This document shows positions 37,912 through 46,374 of a stretch of DNA of 64,000 bases, piece by piece. The notes under the pieces are model-generated. The model worked only from the letters and a program-made list of their open reading frames with translations, did no database searches and had not been told where the DNA came from. The position numbers and the translations under genes are program-made. Source of the stretch: Myxococcus llanfairpwllgwyngyllgogerychwyrndrobwllllantysiliogogogochensis (lineage in GTDB: Bacteria > Myxococcota > Myxococcia > Myxococcales > Myxococcaceae); assembly GCF_006636215.1 (NCBI RefSeq), contig NZ_VIFM01000009.1:1-64000 (forward strand), read 5' to 3'. Numbering within the stretch: position 1 is the first letter of the stretch; the number at the start of each line of letters is the position of its first letter.

Positions 37912-39312
37912 ATGTCTCCTGTGCTCTTGTCTTTGTCGTTGTTTTTCACCCTGGGGCAGGCTCCCGAATCACCCCCGGCGGAGCGGCCCTTCCAGGCGCG
38001 ACTCTCCTTTCTCGCGGGTGACGAGGATGTCGACACCGCGGGCTCGGCCACCCTGTGGAACGCGGCGCTGGACGCACACACGCCCGAGCTGACCTCGGGC
38101 CTGCGCGCCGAGGCGGCGCTGTCGTTCTTCCTCTCGTCGAGTGGTGCCAGTCGGGGGGCCATCTTCGTGGACAATGGCAGTGCCTTCCGCCTGCGCTACC
38201 GGCCTTCCAGTTGGGCCGCCGATGAAGGCCTGGCGCTGGGGGTCTATCCGCTGAGCTCCATCCGGCTGTACCTGGGCTCGACGTACCCCGTGACGTGGGG
38301 GCGGGAGGCCTTCCCGCGCCGCCCGGGGAACGAGCCGGCACTGGAGTTGCGGCTCGCGCGGCGGCAGTGGGGCGTGTTCGCGGCCCTCAAATCCGCGGTC
38401 GTCAACGAGGTGCTGGGGGACTCGGGGCGCTACTACGCGCTGCTCGCGGGTGGCTTCGTGGACGTGTCGCCCCAACTCCAGGTGGAGCTGAAGGGCATGT
38501 CCTGGAACCAGGGGGAGAATCCGACCGCCGCGGCGAGCGGGGCGGAGCTTCCCATGACCATGAGGGGAGCCTCACTTCGGGCCTTGTGGCACCACGGCGA
38601 GCCCATCGGGAGCAACGTGGACCTGTCGCTCTATCGAGGCGACCCTGTCTTCTTTGAACGGTTCTTCACGGCCGGGACGTATTCCGCCGGGTTCGCCGCC
38701 TCGGTCTCCCTGGAAGGCAGCCTGGTGTCGCAGGACCTCCTGGATCCGGAGGTGTGGCCGGCTCAGCGGCGTCGTACCCAGAGCGCCAGCGCCGCGGCCC
38801 TGGAGGTTCGGGTGCGGCACGACTTCCTGCGGGTGTACGGACTGGCCTATTACCGGACTCCGAGCTTCATTCAACTGGACGCTCCGTGGGTCTTCCCGAA
38901 CGAGGCCTTTCGTCGCTCCGCGAAGCCCCGGGCGGAAGTCACGGGTTCGCTGGGCGCCGACTACCACCTCGAGCGCTGGGGCCTGACGCCAGGATTCCTT
39001 GCCCGGCTCACGCTGCCCGCGGTGCTCAATGCAGGGGGACTCCTGGGGCCGAGCCAGTCCAATCACCTGCTGCTCCGAGGGCCCAATCAGATAAGCGTCC
39101 TCCCGGCAGGCGAGGACCGGATGACGGTACTGACGTTGAAGGCCACGACCCGGTGGGACCTGGGCTCGCTGGCGGGCGTCGTGGCGGAGGTCTCCTACGC
39201 GAATGACCCGAACAAGGTGGAGTTCACCGACGACGTGACCGGCGTGGCGGTGCCTGTCTTCAAGGATGCGAGCACCTTCGGAGCGACGGTGATGCTCCAG
39301 GCTCGCTACTGA
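37912..39312 (+). CDS. Exported beta-rich protein, probable outer-membrane barrel
   Basis: A 466-residue protein with a short signal peptide (MSPVLLSLSLFFTLGQA). The mature sequence alternates polar and hydrophobic residues over many strands, with frequent Tyr/Phe/Trp at strand ends, and finishes VMLQARY, an aromatic C-terminus typical of outer-membrane barrels. Sixteen or more strands are plausible. No family was recognised. Its start is close to the GFA remnant on the other strand. Confidence 0.6.
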   Translation: MSPVLLSLSLFFTLGQAPESPPAERPFQARLSFLAGDEDVDTAGSATLWNAALDAHTPELTSGLRAEAALSFFLSSSGASRGAIFVDNGSAFRLRYRPSSWAADEGLALGVYPLSSIRLYLGSTYPVTWGREAFPRRPGNEPALELRLARRQWGVFAALKSAVVNEVLGDSGRYYALLAGGFVDVSPQLQVELKGMSWNQGENPTAAASGAELPMTMRGASLRALWHHGEPIGSNVDLSLYRGDPVFFERFFTAGTYSAGFAASVSLEGSLVSQDLLDPEVWPAQRRRTQSASAAALEVRVRHDFLRVYGLAYYRTPSFIQLDAPWVFPNEAFRRSAKPRAEVTGSLGADYHLERWGLTPGFLARLTLPAVLNAGGLLGPSQSNHLLLRGPNQISVLPAGEDRMTVLTLKATTRWDLGSLAGVVAEVSYANDPNKVEFTDDVTGVAVPVFKDASTFGATVMLQARY

Positions 39313-39475
39313 GCGAGGCGAATGTTTGCGCGGTGTTCTGGAAATCCAGACGAGATGAACACCGCGCTCTCGGGCCGCGAGAAACACTTTCCTGGTGATT
39401 GATACATGAGACAGGGTGGATGTTTCACTCGGGTTCCGTGGCCCTGGATGTGTGCCTCATGTTCCTCTGTGAAAC

Positions 39476-39721
39476 ATGCGTACCCTTCTGTGCATGCTCA
39501 TCGCGGTTCCATTGTTGGTGGGTTGTGGTGGTGACGACGGCGAGTCGTGTGGTGATAACGAGTCGCCCGAGACGTACAAGTCGGCCAATCGGGTGCACTG
39601 TTCTGGCACCAGCGACGCGGACGTGGCGTGTTGTGGCTATATGGGCGACACGTGCAACTACACGCTGTGTCGCAAGAGTGTCTGTGGGGACTGGACCGAG
39701 GAGTCCTGGACCTGCCACTGA
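39476..39721 (+). CDS. Small cysteine-rich lipoprotein
   Basis: An 81-residue predicted lipoprotein. MRTLLCMLIAVPLLVGC ends in lipobox LVGC, and the mature 65 residues contain eight further cysteines (SCGD, HCS, ACCG, TCN, LCR, VCG, TCH), enough for four disulphides. I recognise no family; the density of cysteines resembles small secreted knottin-like or inhibitor-like proteins. It stands alone, with a hairpin at 39794-39812 after it. Confidence 0.7.
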   Translation: MRTLLCMLIAVPLLVGCGGDDGESCGDNESPETYKSANRVHCSGTSDADVACCGYMGDTCNYTLCRKSVCGDWTEESWTCH

Positions 39722-39793
39722 GCGCAAAGGCTCTCAGGCGCGGCCGGCTTCAAACCCGGGGGGAGTAAACAGGCTCATCCCTGTCGTGTGTCA

Positions 39794-39812
39794 CGCGGGG
39801 ATGAACCCCGCG
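39794..39812. terminator. Hairpin between convergent genes
   Basis: CGCGGGG and CCCCGCG around ATGAA, between the small lipoprotein gene and the convergent gene ending at 39886. No T-run. Confidence 0.5.
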
Positions 39813-39885
39813 CTCCCCTCGGGGGTCCCGACTCGCGAGGAGCGGGACGTCTGCCCGGGTGCAGCGCGGGGTCCTGAGACAGTCT

Positions 39886-40593
39886 TCAGCTGCGACGCTT
39901 GGTCGCGAGGAACTCCGCGGCCCAACGCTTCACGGTGTCCGCCGCGTCGGCGCCCTCGGCCGGGCGGAGGGTGGGGAGGATGGACGGCGCGGAAGGGCCC
40001 TCTTCACCCTGGGGACCCACGGACTGCGTCTGCCCCTTCTTGCGGACCCACACGCGGGGACCGCTCGGAGCGGGAGTCGCGGTGCTCGCGGGGGTCGCCG
40101 CCGAGCTATCCGAGCGACGACGGCGAGACAGGATGACATCCGGAATGGAGTGGGGCGCGGCGTGCTCAATCCAGGCGGCATGGAGCCGACCGGTGGCCAC
40201 CATCTGCCGACGCTTCTGGTAGTGCGCCGAGCAGTAGCCGAGCGTGCGGACGGGCTGTCGACAACCGATGACCGCGCAGGCGACGGGCTGCTCGACGACG
40301 GCCTGCACCTGGGGAGGCGGCTGCGGCGCGGGAGCCTTGCGCTGCTGTACGGGCGGGGCGGAGTAGGGCTGGCCGCTCAGTCGCTCGGACAGGCGGCGCA
40401 TGGCCGTCATCAGCGGGGCGAACGACTCCTGCACGGCGCCGTGCACGATGGCTTGGAAGGCCTCATCCAGTGACGGCGTCGCCGAGGAAGCGCCGCGCGC
40501 GGGAAGAGAGCGAGGGGTTCGGGGGGAGGGGGTGACGCGACGGGCTCTGGGCATGTAGAGCCCGGCGTAGCACGGCTCAGGTTGTTCGACCAT
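39886..40593 (-). CDS. Basic low-complexity protein with a CxxxxC...CxxH motif
   Basis: A 235-residue protein. ATG 40593 is chosen (GAGGAG upstream); ATG 40554 is an alternative start. The N-terminal half is Pro/Arg/Ala-rich; the middle has a zinc-knuckle-like motif, CAVIGCRQPVRTLGYCSAHY (C-x4-C-x8-C-x2-H), followed by the basic KRRQMVATG. The C-terminus is Ser/Pro-rich with a short helix, DTVKRWAAEFLATKRRS. Similar knuckles occur in phage and DNA-binding proteins. I infer nucleic-acid binding but recognise no family. Confidence 0.55.
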   Translation of the reverse strand: MVEQPEPCYAGLYMPRARRVTPSPRTPRSLPARGASSATPSLDEAFQAIVHGAVQESFAPLMTAMRRLSERLSGQPYSAPPVQQRKAPAPQPPPQVQAVVEQPVACAVIGCRQPVRTLGYCSAHYQKRRQMVATGRLHAAWIEHAAPHSIPDVILSRRRRSDSSAATPASTATPAPSGPRVWVRKKGQTQSVGPQGEEGPSAPSILPTLRPAEGADAADTVKRWAAEFLATKRRS

Positions 40594-41060
40594 CCGTGAA
40601 TCCAACTCCTCGGGGCGGAGGGACACTTGCTCCAAAGCCTCTCCAGGAGACGAGCGCCGCCTTCATGATTGTAAATCGCGAAGAGCACCTCTCCTCCGCA
40701 TGTCGCGTAGAAGTGGTTCGTCGCGCCATGCCTGAGCAGGACGGGCCCGTGTCTCCCCACTCGCTCTCGCGCCGCGTGTTTCGCAGCACGAGCCCGAGGC
40801 GTGCCCGGCATGCCTTGTTCGCGTAGCTCGACGGCCCTCCGCTGTGTTCATGGATGGGAAGTCGTCACGACGGACACCCTCGTTGTCGCCGGTGCCCGCG
40901 CCGCGTGAGGTCTCGCGGGCCGGTGGGCCGAGTCACCCGAGGTCATCCTCATCGGGTTCGACATCAGGGCCTGTATTGGTGCGAGCGGCATCGCCACGCC
41001 TGGCTTCGTCGCATCCAGCCCGTGAATGGGCCGAACGGTTCGGCGGCGATACGAGGGCCT
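40594..41060. other. Long intergenic region, no supported gene
   Basis: No confident gene. A plus-strand frame from ATG 40854 has a C-x2-C ... C-x2-H pattern resembling a zinc ribbon but runs on through the tRNA terminator and antisense to tRNA-Asp, so it is treated as doubtful. Confidence 0.4.
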
Positions 41061-41099
41061 GAAAAAGCGAAAGCCCCCAAGTCTTTTGGACTTGGGGGC
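41061..41099 (-). terminator. Intrinsic terminator of the tRNA operon
   Basis: On the minus strand GCCCCCAAGTC, a 5-base loop, then GACTTGGGGGC, followed by TTTCGCTTTTT. This is the clearest Rho-independent terminator in the window and sits just after tRNA-Asp. Confidence 0.85.
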
Positions 41100-41106
41100 C
41101 TTCTCT

Positions 41107-41183
<77 letters not shown>

Positions 41184-41190
41184 ACAACCT

Positions 41191-41262
41191 TGGGCGGAAC
41201 AGGGATTGAACCTGTGACCCTCGCCTTGTAAGGGCGACGCTCTGCCGCTGAGCTATCCGCCC
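41191..41262 (-). tRNA. tRNA-Val (anticodon TAC)
   Basis: Minus-strand gene of 72 bases without encoded CCA. Acceptor GGGCGGA pairs with TCCGCCC; the D-arm reads AGCTCAGCGGCAGAGC, the anticodon loop CTTACAA with TAC, and the T-arm AGGTTCAATCCCT. First gene of a two-tRNA unit. Confidence 0.97.
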
Positions 41263-41350
41263 GCAGGCGTGTTCCGCGTTGCGACGAGCGGGCTTTTATA
41301 AGTGGCTCACTCCACTGTCAAGCACCTGTTTCGAAGACCCAGGATCTTCC

Positions 41351-41395
41351 GTCACCGGCCGCGCGGAGCGTGAAAACGCTCGTGCGGCCGGTGAC
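41351..41395 (-). terminator. Large hairpin after the nine-module lipoprotein gene
   Basis: GTCACCGGCCGC pairs with GCGGCCGGTGAC, with a further inner AGCGT/ACGCT helix and a GAAA loop. It lies nine bases past the stop codon of the lipoprotein gene, at the end of the transport operon. No T-run follows. Confidence 0.7.
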
Positions 41396-41403
41396 TTAGG
41401 GGC

Positions 41404-44400
41404 CTAGGGAGCGACGACGGTGCCCACGTCGGTGCCCAGGAAGCCGTCGGTGTTCTTGCCGTTGCCTCCGCGGTCTTCCCGTTCCCCGTAGCAGTAGGGG
41501 CCGCCGTTCAGAGAGTAGCGGTAGGTGTACGCCGCCCCCGCGGCCACGCCCGAGGGGAGGGTCGCGGAGAACTGGTCGTTGTTGCCCCCTCCCTCTTCAC
41601 TGAGGAACGGCGCGGAGATCCACGTCCAGCCCGCGACACCGGGATCCTGCTGCAGGGTGCCATGGCCGAGCTCGGCCACGAGGCCCGGGCCAGGGCCCCC
41701 CTGGGTCGTGACGCCCCCCTGGTACACCTGCCCGTAGATGGTCGTTCCGGGTGTCGCGGAGAACGGCCACTGCAGGTTGCAGTACTCGATGTCCGAGTGC
41801 TTGTTGACCGTGAGGGCATGCTGCTGGCCCTGGGTGTAGCCCCCCACGTCGCTGCCGTCCTTGTCGCAGTAGGCCCACGTCGAACCATCCGTGGTGTAGC
41901 GAAGGCTCACGGCACGGCTGCCCTGGTAGGCCGGATGGATGGTCGTGGTGAACTCGTCCGTGTCCGCCTCACCCGAGGCCTCTCCGGCGTACGTCGCCGG
42001 CTTCCAGGTGAACGACGCCGGGGTGGTGGAGGCGTCCACGTCCGCGTTGCCCAGGCCGACCTGCACCTGGAGCCCCGTGCCCGCACCGGGGCCGTTGGTG
42101 ACCCCGGGGATGCGCACGCGGCCCGTCACCATGACGGCATCGCCGCTGCCCACCGTCGTCCCGCTCACGCTCTGCAACCGGCAGACGCCCGTGGCCGCCG
42201 CCTGCACCGTCAACGTGCCGGCGTCCGCGATGTCGAAGTCGTCATCCGTGCCGTCCGCGTCGCAGTACACGTAGGGGCCCGTGCCCAGCTTCACGCGGTA
42301 GGCGAACCGGAAGCTGCCCGCCGTGCCTGGGTTGGGAAGGGTGGCCCGGTACTCGTCGTTCTGGGTGTTGCCCGTGTCTGCGCCATGCGTCGCGGCCGTC
42401 CACTGCCAGCCTCCGCTCGTGTGGGCGGTGCCATCCGGCCCGTAGCCCAGCTCCGCGACGATGCCCGCACCGGCGCCAGCGCCCGGCGTCACGCCCGCCT
42501 CGTGCACCTGGACCGCGATGACCTTCGAGGCCGCCTCACCAATGGCGTAGGCCTCGACAGGGGGCGCGGCTTGCGTCTCACCGCCCAGGCGGCACCAGTC
42601 CACCTGCGGCGGCACCACCACGGCCACCGTCAGGACCGACGCCTGCGCCGTCTGGTAGCCGTTGGCGCTGCCGTCCCGGTCGCAATAGGCCCAGGCCCCA
42701 GTCTGATACCGGAAGCGCACGGCCACCGCGTAGGTGCCCTCCGTGGCGGGCGCCGTCAGCGACGTCTCATAGGCGTCCTGCGCTCCGCTGTCCGTCTCGC
42801 CCGAGAAGCTCGCGGCCTTCCAGTTCCAGCCCGTCCCCGTCGCCGGGTCCGAACTCGCCGGGCCATACCCCACTTCCGAGGTGATTCCCGCGCCCGCCGC
42901 GCCGCTGGTGACGTCCGTCACCGTCGTCACGAGCACCTTGCCGTGCACCACCTGCGTGGCGCCGCCCGGCGTCGCGCTCAACGTGGCCGGACCCACCAAC
43001 TGGCACGCGTCCACGGCCACGGGCTTCACTTCCAGGCCACCGGCCTGGGCGAGCGTGAAGCCGTTGCCGAGGCCGTCCGCGTCGCAGTAGCGGTACGCGC
43101 CGCCATTCACGTTGAAGCGGATGGCGAACTTGTAGCGGCCCACCGTCCCCGGGTTGGGCAGGGCGGCCTTCCACTCGTCGTTGCTCCCGCCTCCGCCTGA
43201 CTCGCGGTTGAAGCTCGCGCCCGTGGAGGTCCACTGCCAGCTCGCCGTCTCCGGCGCGTCCGCCTCCGGGCCGTAGCCCACCTGTCCCTGGATGCCCGTG
43301 CCCGCGCCCGTGCCCGGCGTGACACCCTCCATGTAGACCTGGGCGTAGATCTCCTTCGTCGCCTGGCCCACGCGGTACACCTCGCTGGGCGGAGGCTCGA
43401 TGGCCTCACCGCCGAGCTTGCACCAGCCGATGGAGATGTCCTGCGCCGCGCTCACGGTGAGCGTGCCCATCTTCGTCGGGTCGAAGCCCGTGGGGCCGCC
43501 GCTGTTGCCGTCCGAGTCGCACAGCAGATACGCACCGTCGTTCACCTTGAAGCGATAGGCGAAGCGATAGCTGCCCAGCGTGCCCGGGTTGGGCAGCGTG
43601 GCCTCGAACTGGTCGTTGTTGCCGACCTCGTCCTTGTACGAAGCCGTCGTCGTCCAGTTCCACTGCGCCGACGTGGCGGGGTCCTCCGCCGCGGGCCCCC
43701 AGCCCACCTGGCCCACCAGTCCGGTGCCCGCGCCGGCGCCGCTCGTCACGCCCTGCACGAACACCTGCGCCACCACCTTGCGGTTGGCCACCGCGTCCGT
43801 CGCGTACGTCACCGTCTCCGGCGTGTCGTTCCCGTTCGGGCCCAGCTTGCAGTAGCCGATGACCTTGGGGACCACCACTTCGCCCGCGACCGTGAGCTGG
43901 CCGAGCTGCGCGAGCTCGAAGTCCTGGCCGCCGTCATCCACGCCGTTGCCGTCGCAGACCCGGATGGGACCGCCGTTGGCGCTGAAGCGCACCGCGTAGC
44001 GGTAGTCGCCATTGAGGCCGGGGTTGGGCAGCGTGCCCTTCCACTCATCGTTGACCTCGAAGTTGTCCTTGGCCCAGGCCAGCGGCGTGGCCCAGTTCCA
44101 CAAGGGCGAGGTGCGTGGGTCCTCCCCCGCGGGCCCCCAGCCGAGCTGGCCGGAGATGCCCGGGCCCGCGCCCACCTTGTCCGTCACGCCCGGCATGTGG
44201 ACCTGGGCGAAGACCGTCTTGAGTCCCGACGTCTGCGTGGTCTGGTAGTTGATGACCTCGGGGGCCTTCTGGTCCTCGCCAATCTTGCACCAGCTCACGG
44301 GCGGCTTCGGCGCCTCGGTGCCCACGGTGAGCGTGCCCAGCTTCGCCAGGCTGAAGGTCAGCTCGCCCTCGACGCTGTCGTTGACGCCGTCCGCGTCGCA

Positions 44401-45519
44401 CACGCGCCATGCGTTCTCACTGATGCTGAAGCGGAAGGCGAGCTTGTACGTGCCCACCGTGCCCGGGTTGGGCAGGTCCGCTTCCCACTCGTCGTTGTTG
44501 CCGTGCTCGGCCTTGTAGACGGCGGGGACCCACGTCCACGCGGCGGAGTTTCGAGGGTCCGAGTCCACCGGCCCCATGCCCAGCTGCGCCACCAGCCCCG
44601 AGCCCCCGCCGGCGCCCTGGGTGATGCCCGCCGCGTACACCTGGCCGGCCACCTTGATCAGCGTCGAGTCCGTGGGGCGGTAGAACAGCTCCGGGTTGGC
44701 GCGGTTCCCGTCGGGACCCAGCTTGCAGTAGTCCACGCGCGGCCGGGTGATGAACACGCGGCGCAGCATGTCCTCCGTCACGCCGTTGGCGGTGCCATCG
44801 CCATCCGCCATCACCCACGTCTTCCCGCCGTCGATGGAGAAGCGGATGGTGATGACCCACTCACGGCTCTCTCCTCCGATGGCCGGCTGCAACAGCACGT
44901 TGCCCTTGTAGATGTCCGCTTCACCGCTGTCGGAGTCGCCCTCGTACGTGGCCTCCTCCCAGGTGTAGCTCTCCGTCTTGAGCAGCTCGCCGTTCGCCGG
45001 AGCAAAGCCCACCTGCGCGCGCACGCCGCCGCCCTGACCCACGCCTCGGGTGAGGCCGGCCACGGTGATGGCGCCTCGCACCAGCACGCCCACCGGCTGC
45101 CCGCCGCTCACGGCGTCGGTGTTGCCGTTGATGATTTCGGCCTGGTCGATGTTCGCCGTCGGGGGGCCTTCGTAGAGGAAGCCCTTCACCAGCACGCCAT
45201 AGGCGCCGTCCGGGTTCACCACGCGCACATCCACCTGCGCGGTGCTCGCGGAAGGGGAGTAGCCGTAGATGCGGAAGGCGTTGACCACGACGACGCGCAG
45301 GGCTTCCTGGGTGCCGAGGTAGAGCTTCGCGCCCGGCTCGAAGCCGGAGCCATAGACGTTGATGAGCGTGTTGCCCGCGATGGGGCCACCAGTGGGGGTG
45401 ATTTCCCTCACGGTGGGCGGGGTGAGCGAGGGGGGCTGGCTTCCCTCCGGGTCATCACCACAGGCCACGACGAGCAACGACAACACGAGAAGAAGGGACC
45501 GCGGACAACGCGACGACAT
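41404..45519 (-). CDS. Giant lipoprotein with nine related modules and an IPT/TIG domain
   Basis: A 1371-residue lipoprotein (lipobox VVAC, lipid Cys20). An IPT/TIG-like domain follows (TPTGGPIAGNTLINVYGSGF), then nine related modules of about 130-145 residues to the end. Each module tends to show a Y/WCKLG start, AQVY..GVT.G.GAG.G, QVGYGP, W.W, a NNDEW.A.LPNPGTVG step, A.RF..NGG, a YCDADG calcium-like loop and a closing GTLTV. The modules look like immunoglobulin-like carbohydrate- or protein-binding domains. The start codon lies six bases after the malG stop, with AGGGG inside malG, so it is coupled to the sugar transporter. I infer a surface glucan-binding protein; this is unproven. Confidence 0.85.
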   Translation of the reverse strand: MSSRCPRSLLLVLSLLVVACGDDPEGSQPPSLTPPTVREITPTGGPIAGNTLINVYGSGFEPGAKLYLGTQEALRVVVVNAFRIYGYSPSASTAQVDVRVVNPDGAYGVLVKGFLYEGPPTANIDQAEIINGNTDAVSGGQPVGVLVRGAITVAGLTRGVGQGGGVRAQVGFAPANGELLKTESYTWEEATYEGDSDSGEADIYKGNVLLQPAIGGESREWVITIRFSIDGGKTWVMADGDGTANGVTEDMLRRVFITRPRVDYCKLGPDGNRANPELFYRPTDSTLIKVAGQVYAAGITQGAGGGSGLVAQLGMGPVDSDPRNSAAWTWVPAVYKAEHGNNDEWEADLPNPGTVGTYKLAFRFSISENAWRVCDADGVNDSVEGELTFSLAKLGTLTVGTEAPKPPVSWCKIGEDQKAPEVINYQTTQTSGLKTVFAQVHMPGVTDKVGAGPGISGQLGWGPAGEDPRTSPLWNWATPLAWAKDNFEVNDEWKGTLPNPGLNGDYRYAVRFSANGGPIRVCDGNGVDDGGQDFELAQLGQLTVAGEVVVPKVIGYCKLGPNGNDTPETVTYATDAVANRKVVAQVFVQGVTSGAGAGTGLVGQVGWGPAAEDPATSAQWNWTTTASYKDEVGNNDQFEATLPNPGTLGSYRFAYRFKVNDGAYLLCDSDGNSGGPTGFDPTKMGTLTVSAAQDISIGWCKLGGEAIEPPPSEVYRVGQATKEIYAQVYMEGVTPGTGAGTGIQGQVGYGPEADAPETASWQWTSTGASFNRESGGGGSNDEWKAALPNPGTVGRYKFAIRFNVNGGAYRYCDADGLGNGFTLAQAGGLEVKPVAVDACQLVGPATLSATPGGATQVVHGKVLVTTVTDVTSGAAGAGITSEVGYGPASSDPATGTGWNWKAASFSGETDSGAQDAYETSLTAPATEGTYAVAVRFRYQTGAWAYCDRDGSANGYQTAQASVLTVAVVVPPQVDWCRLGGETQAAPPVEAYAIGEAASKVIAVQVHEAGVTPGAGAGAGIVAELGYGPDGTAHTSGGWQWTAATHGADTGNTQNDEYRATLPNPGTAGSFRFAYRVKLGTGPYVYCDADGTDDDFDIADAGTLTVQAAATGVCRLQSVSGTTVGSGDAVMVTGRVRIPGVTNGPGAGTGLQVQVGLGNADVDASTTPASFTWKPATYAGEASGEADTDEFTTTIHPAYQGSRAVSLRYTTDGSTWAYCDKDGSDVGGYTQGQQHALTVNKHSDIEYCNLQWPFSATPGTTIYGQVYQGGVTTQGGPGPGLVAELGHGTLQQDPGVAGWTWISAPFLSEEGGGNNDQFSATLPSGVAAGAAYTYRYSLNGGPYCYGEREDRGGNGKNTDGFLGTDVGTVVAP

Positions 45520-45525
45520 CGGCCA

Positions 45526-46374
45526 TCACCCCTTGACGCCGCCAGCGGTCAACCCGCCGACGAGGTGCTTCTGGAGAGCGAAGAACAACGCCATGACCGG
45601 CGCGGAGACAATCAACGCGCAGGCGGCGAACTTGCCCCATTCCACCTTGTACTCGCCCACGTACCGCTGGAGGGCGACGGGCAGGGTGAAGCGGGTCGGG
45701 TCATTGATCAACGTGGCGGCGAGGACGAACTCGTTCCACGCCGTCATGAAGGAGAACAGCGCCGTCACGGCCAGCGCGGGGCGGGCCAGCGGCAATACCA
45801 CCTTGATGAACACCTGGAAGGGCGAGGCCCCGTCCATCACCGCCGCTTCCTCCAACTCGCGCGGCAGCGTGTCGAAGTAGCCCTTCAGCATCCAGATACA
45901 GAAGGGCAGGGCGGTGGTGGCGTACACCAGCACCAGCCCGGTGAGGCTGTCGAGCAGCCGCAGCTTCTGGAGGATGCCGTAGATGGGCACCAGCATCAGC
46001 GTCGCCGGGAACATCTGGGTGACGAGCAGGGCCTGCATGCCGCCCTCCTTGCCCGGGAACTTGAAGCGCGACAGCGCATAGGCCGCCGTCACCGCGAGCG
46101 TCAGCCCCACCACCGTCGTGGCGCCGGAGACGATGAAGCTCGACAGCACCTGCCGGCCGAACACCCAGCGCCCCTGCGCATCCGAGCCGAGCAGCACGTC
46201 CCGGAAGTGGTCGAACGTCACCGCGTCCGGGAACGGGTTGGCGGTGAGCGACAGGCCGTCCGACGGCGACAGCGCCATCTTCACCACCCACAGCACCGGG
46301 TAGAGCGTCACCATGCACATCAGGCTCAGCCCCATGTGGATGACGGCCATCTTCAAGCCGGAGGGCTTCTTCAT
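45526..46374 (-). CDS. malG: MalG-type maltodextrin ABC permease
   Basis: A 282-residue inner-membrane permease with six segments. The EAA loop that contacts the ATPase is present as EEAAVMDGASPFQVFIKVVL, and the C-terminal segment includes KFAACALIVSAPVMALFFALQ. Its ATG overlaps the stop of the upstream fused binding-protein/permease gene by four bases, and the nine-module lipoprotein gene starts six bases downstream. Context with amylase, debranching enzyme and porin genes makes maltodextrin the likely substrate. Confidence 0.92.
   Translation of the reverse strand: MKKPSGLKMAVIHMGLSLMCMVTLYPVLWVVKMALSPSDGLSLTANPFPDAVTFDHFRDVLLGSDAQGRWVFGRQVLSSFIVSGATTVVGLTLAVTAAYALSRFKFPGKEGGMQALLVTQMFPATLMLVPIYGILQKLRLLDSLTGLVLVYATTALPFCIWMLKGYFDTLPRELEEAAVMDGASPFQVFIKVVLPLARPALAVTALFSFMTAWNEFVLAATLINDPTRFTLPVALQRYVGEYKVEWGKFAACALIVSAPVMALFFALQKHLVGGLTAGGVKG

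Noticed and set aside
39730-39815. Possible selenocysteine tRNA suggested by a GGCTTCAAACC segment
   Set aside because: No matching acceptor arm, no GTTC T-loop and only a 4-base stem around the TCA; the features of tRNA-Sec are missing.
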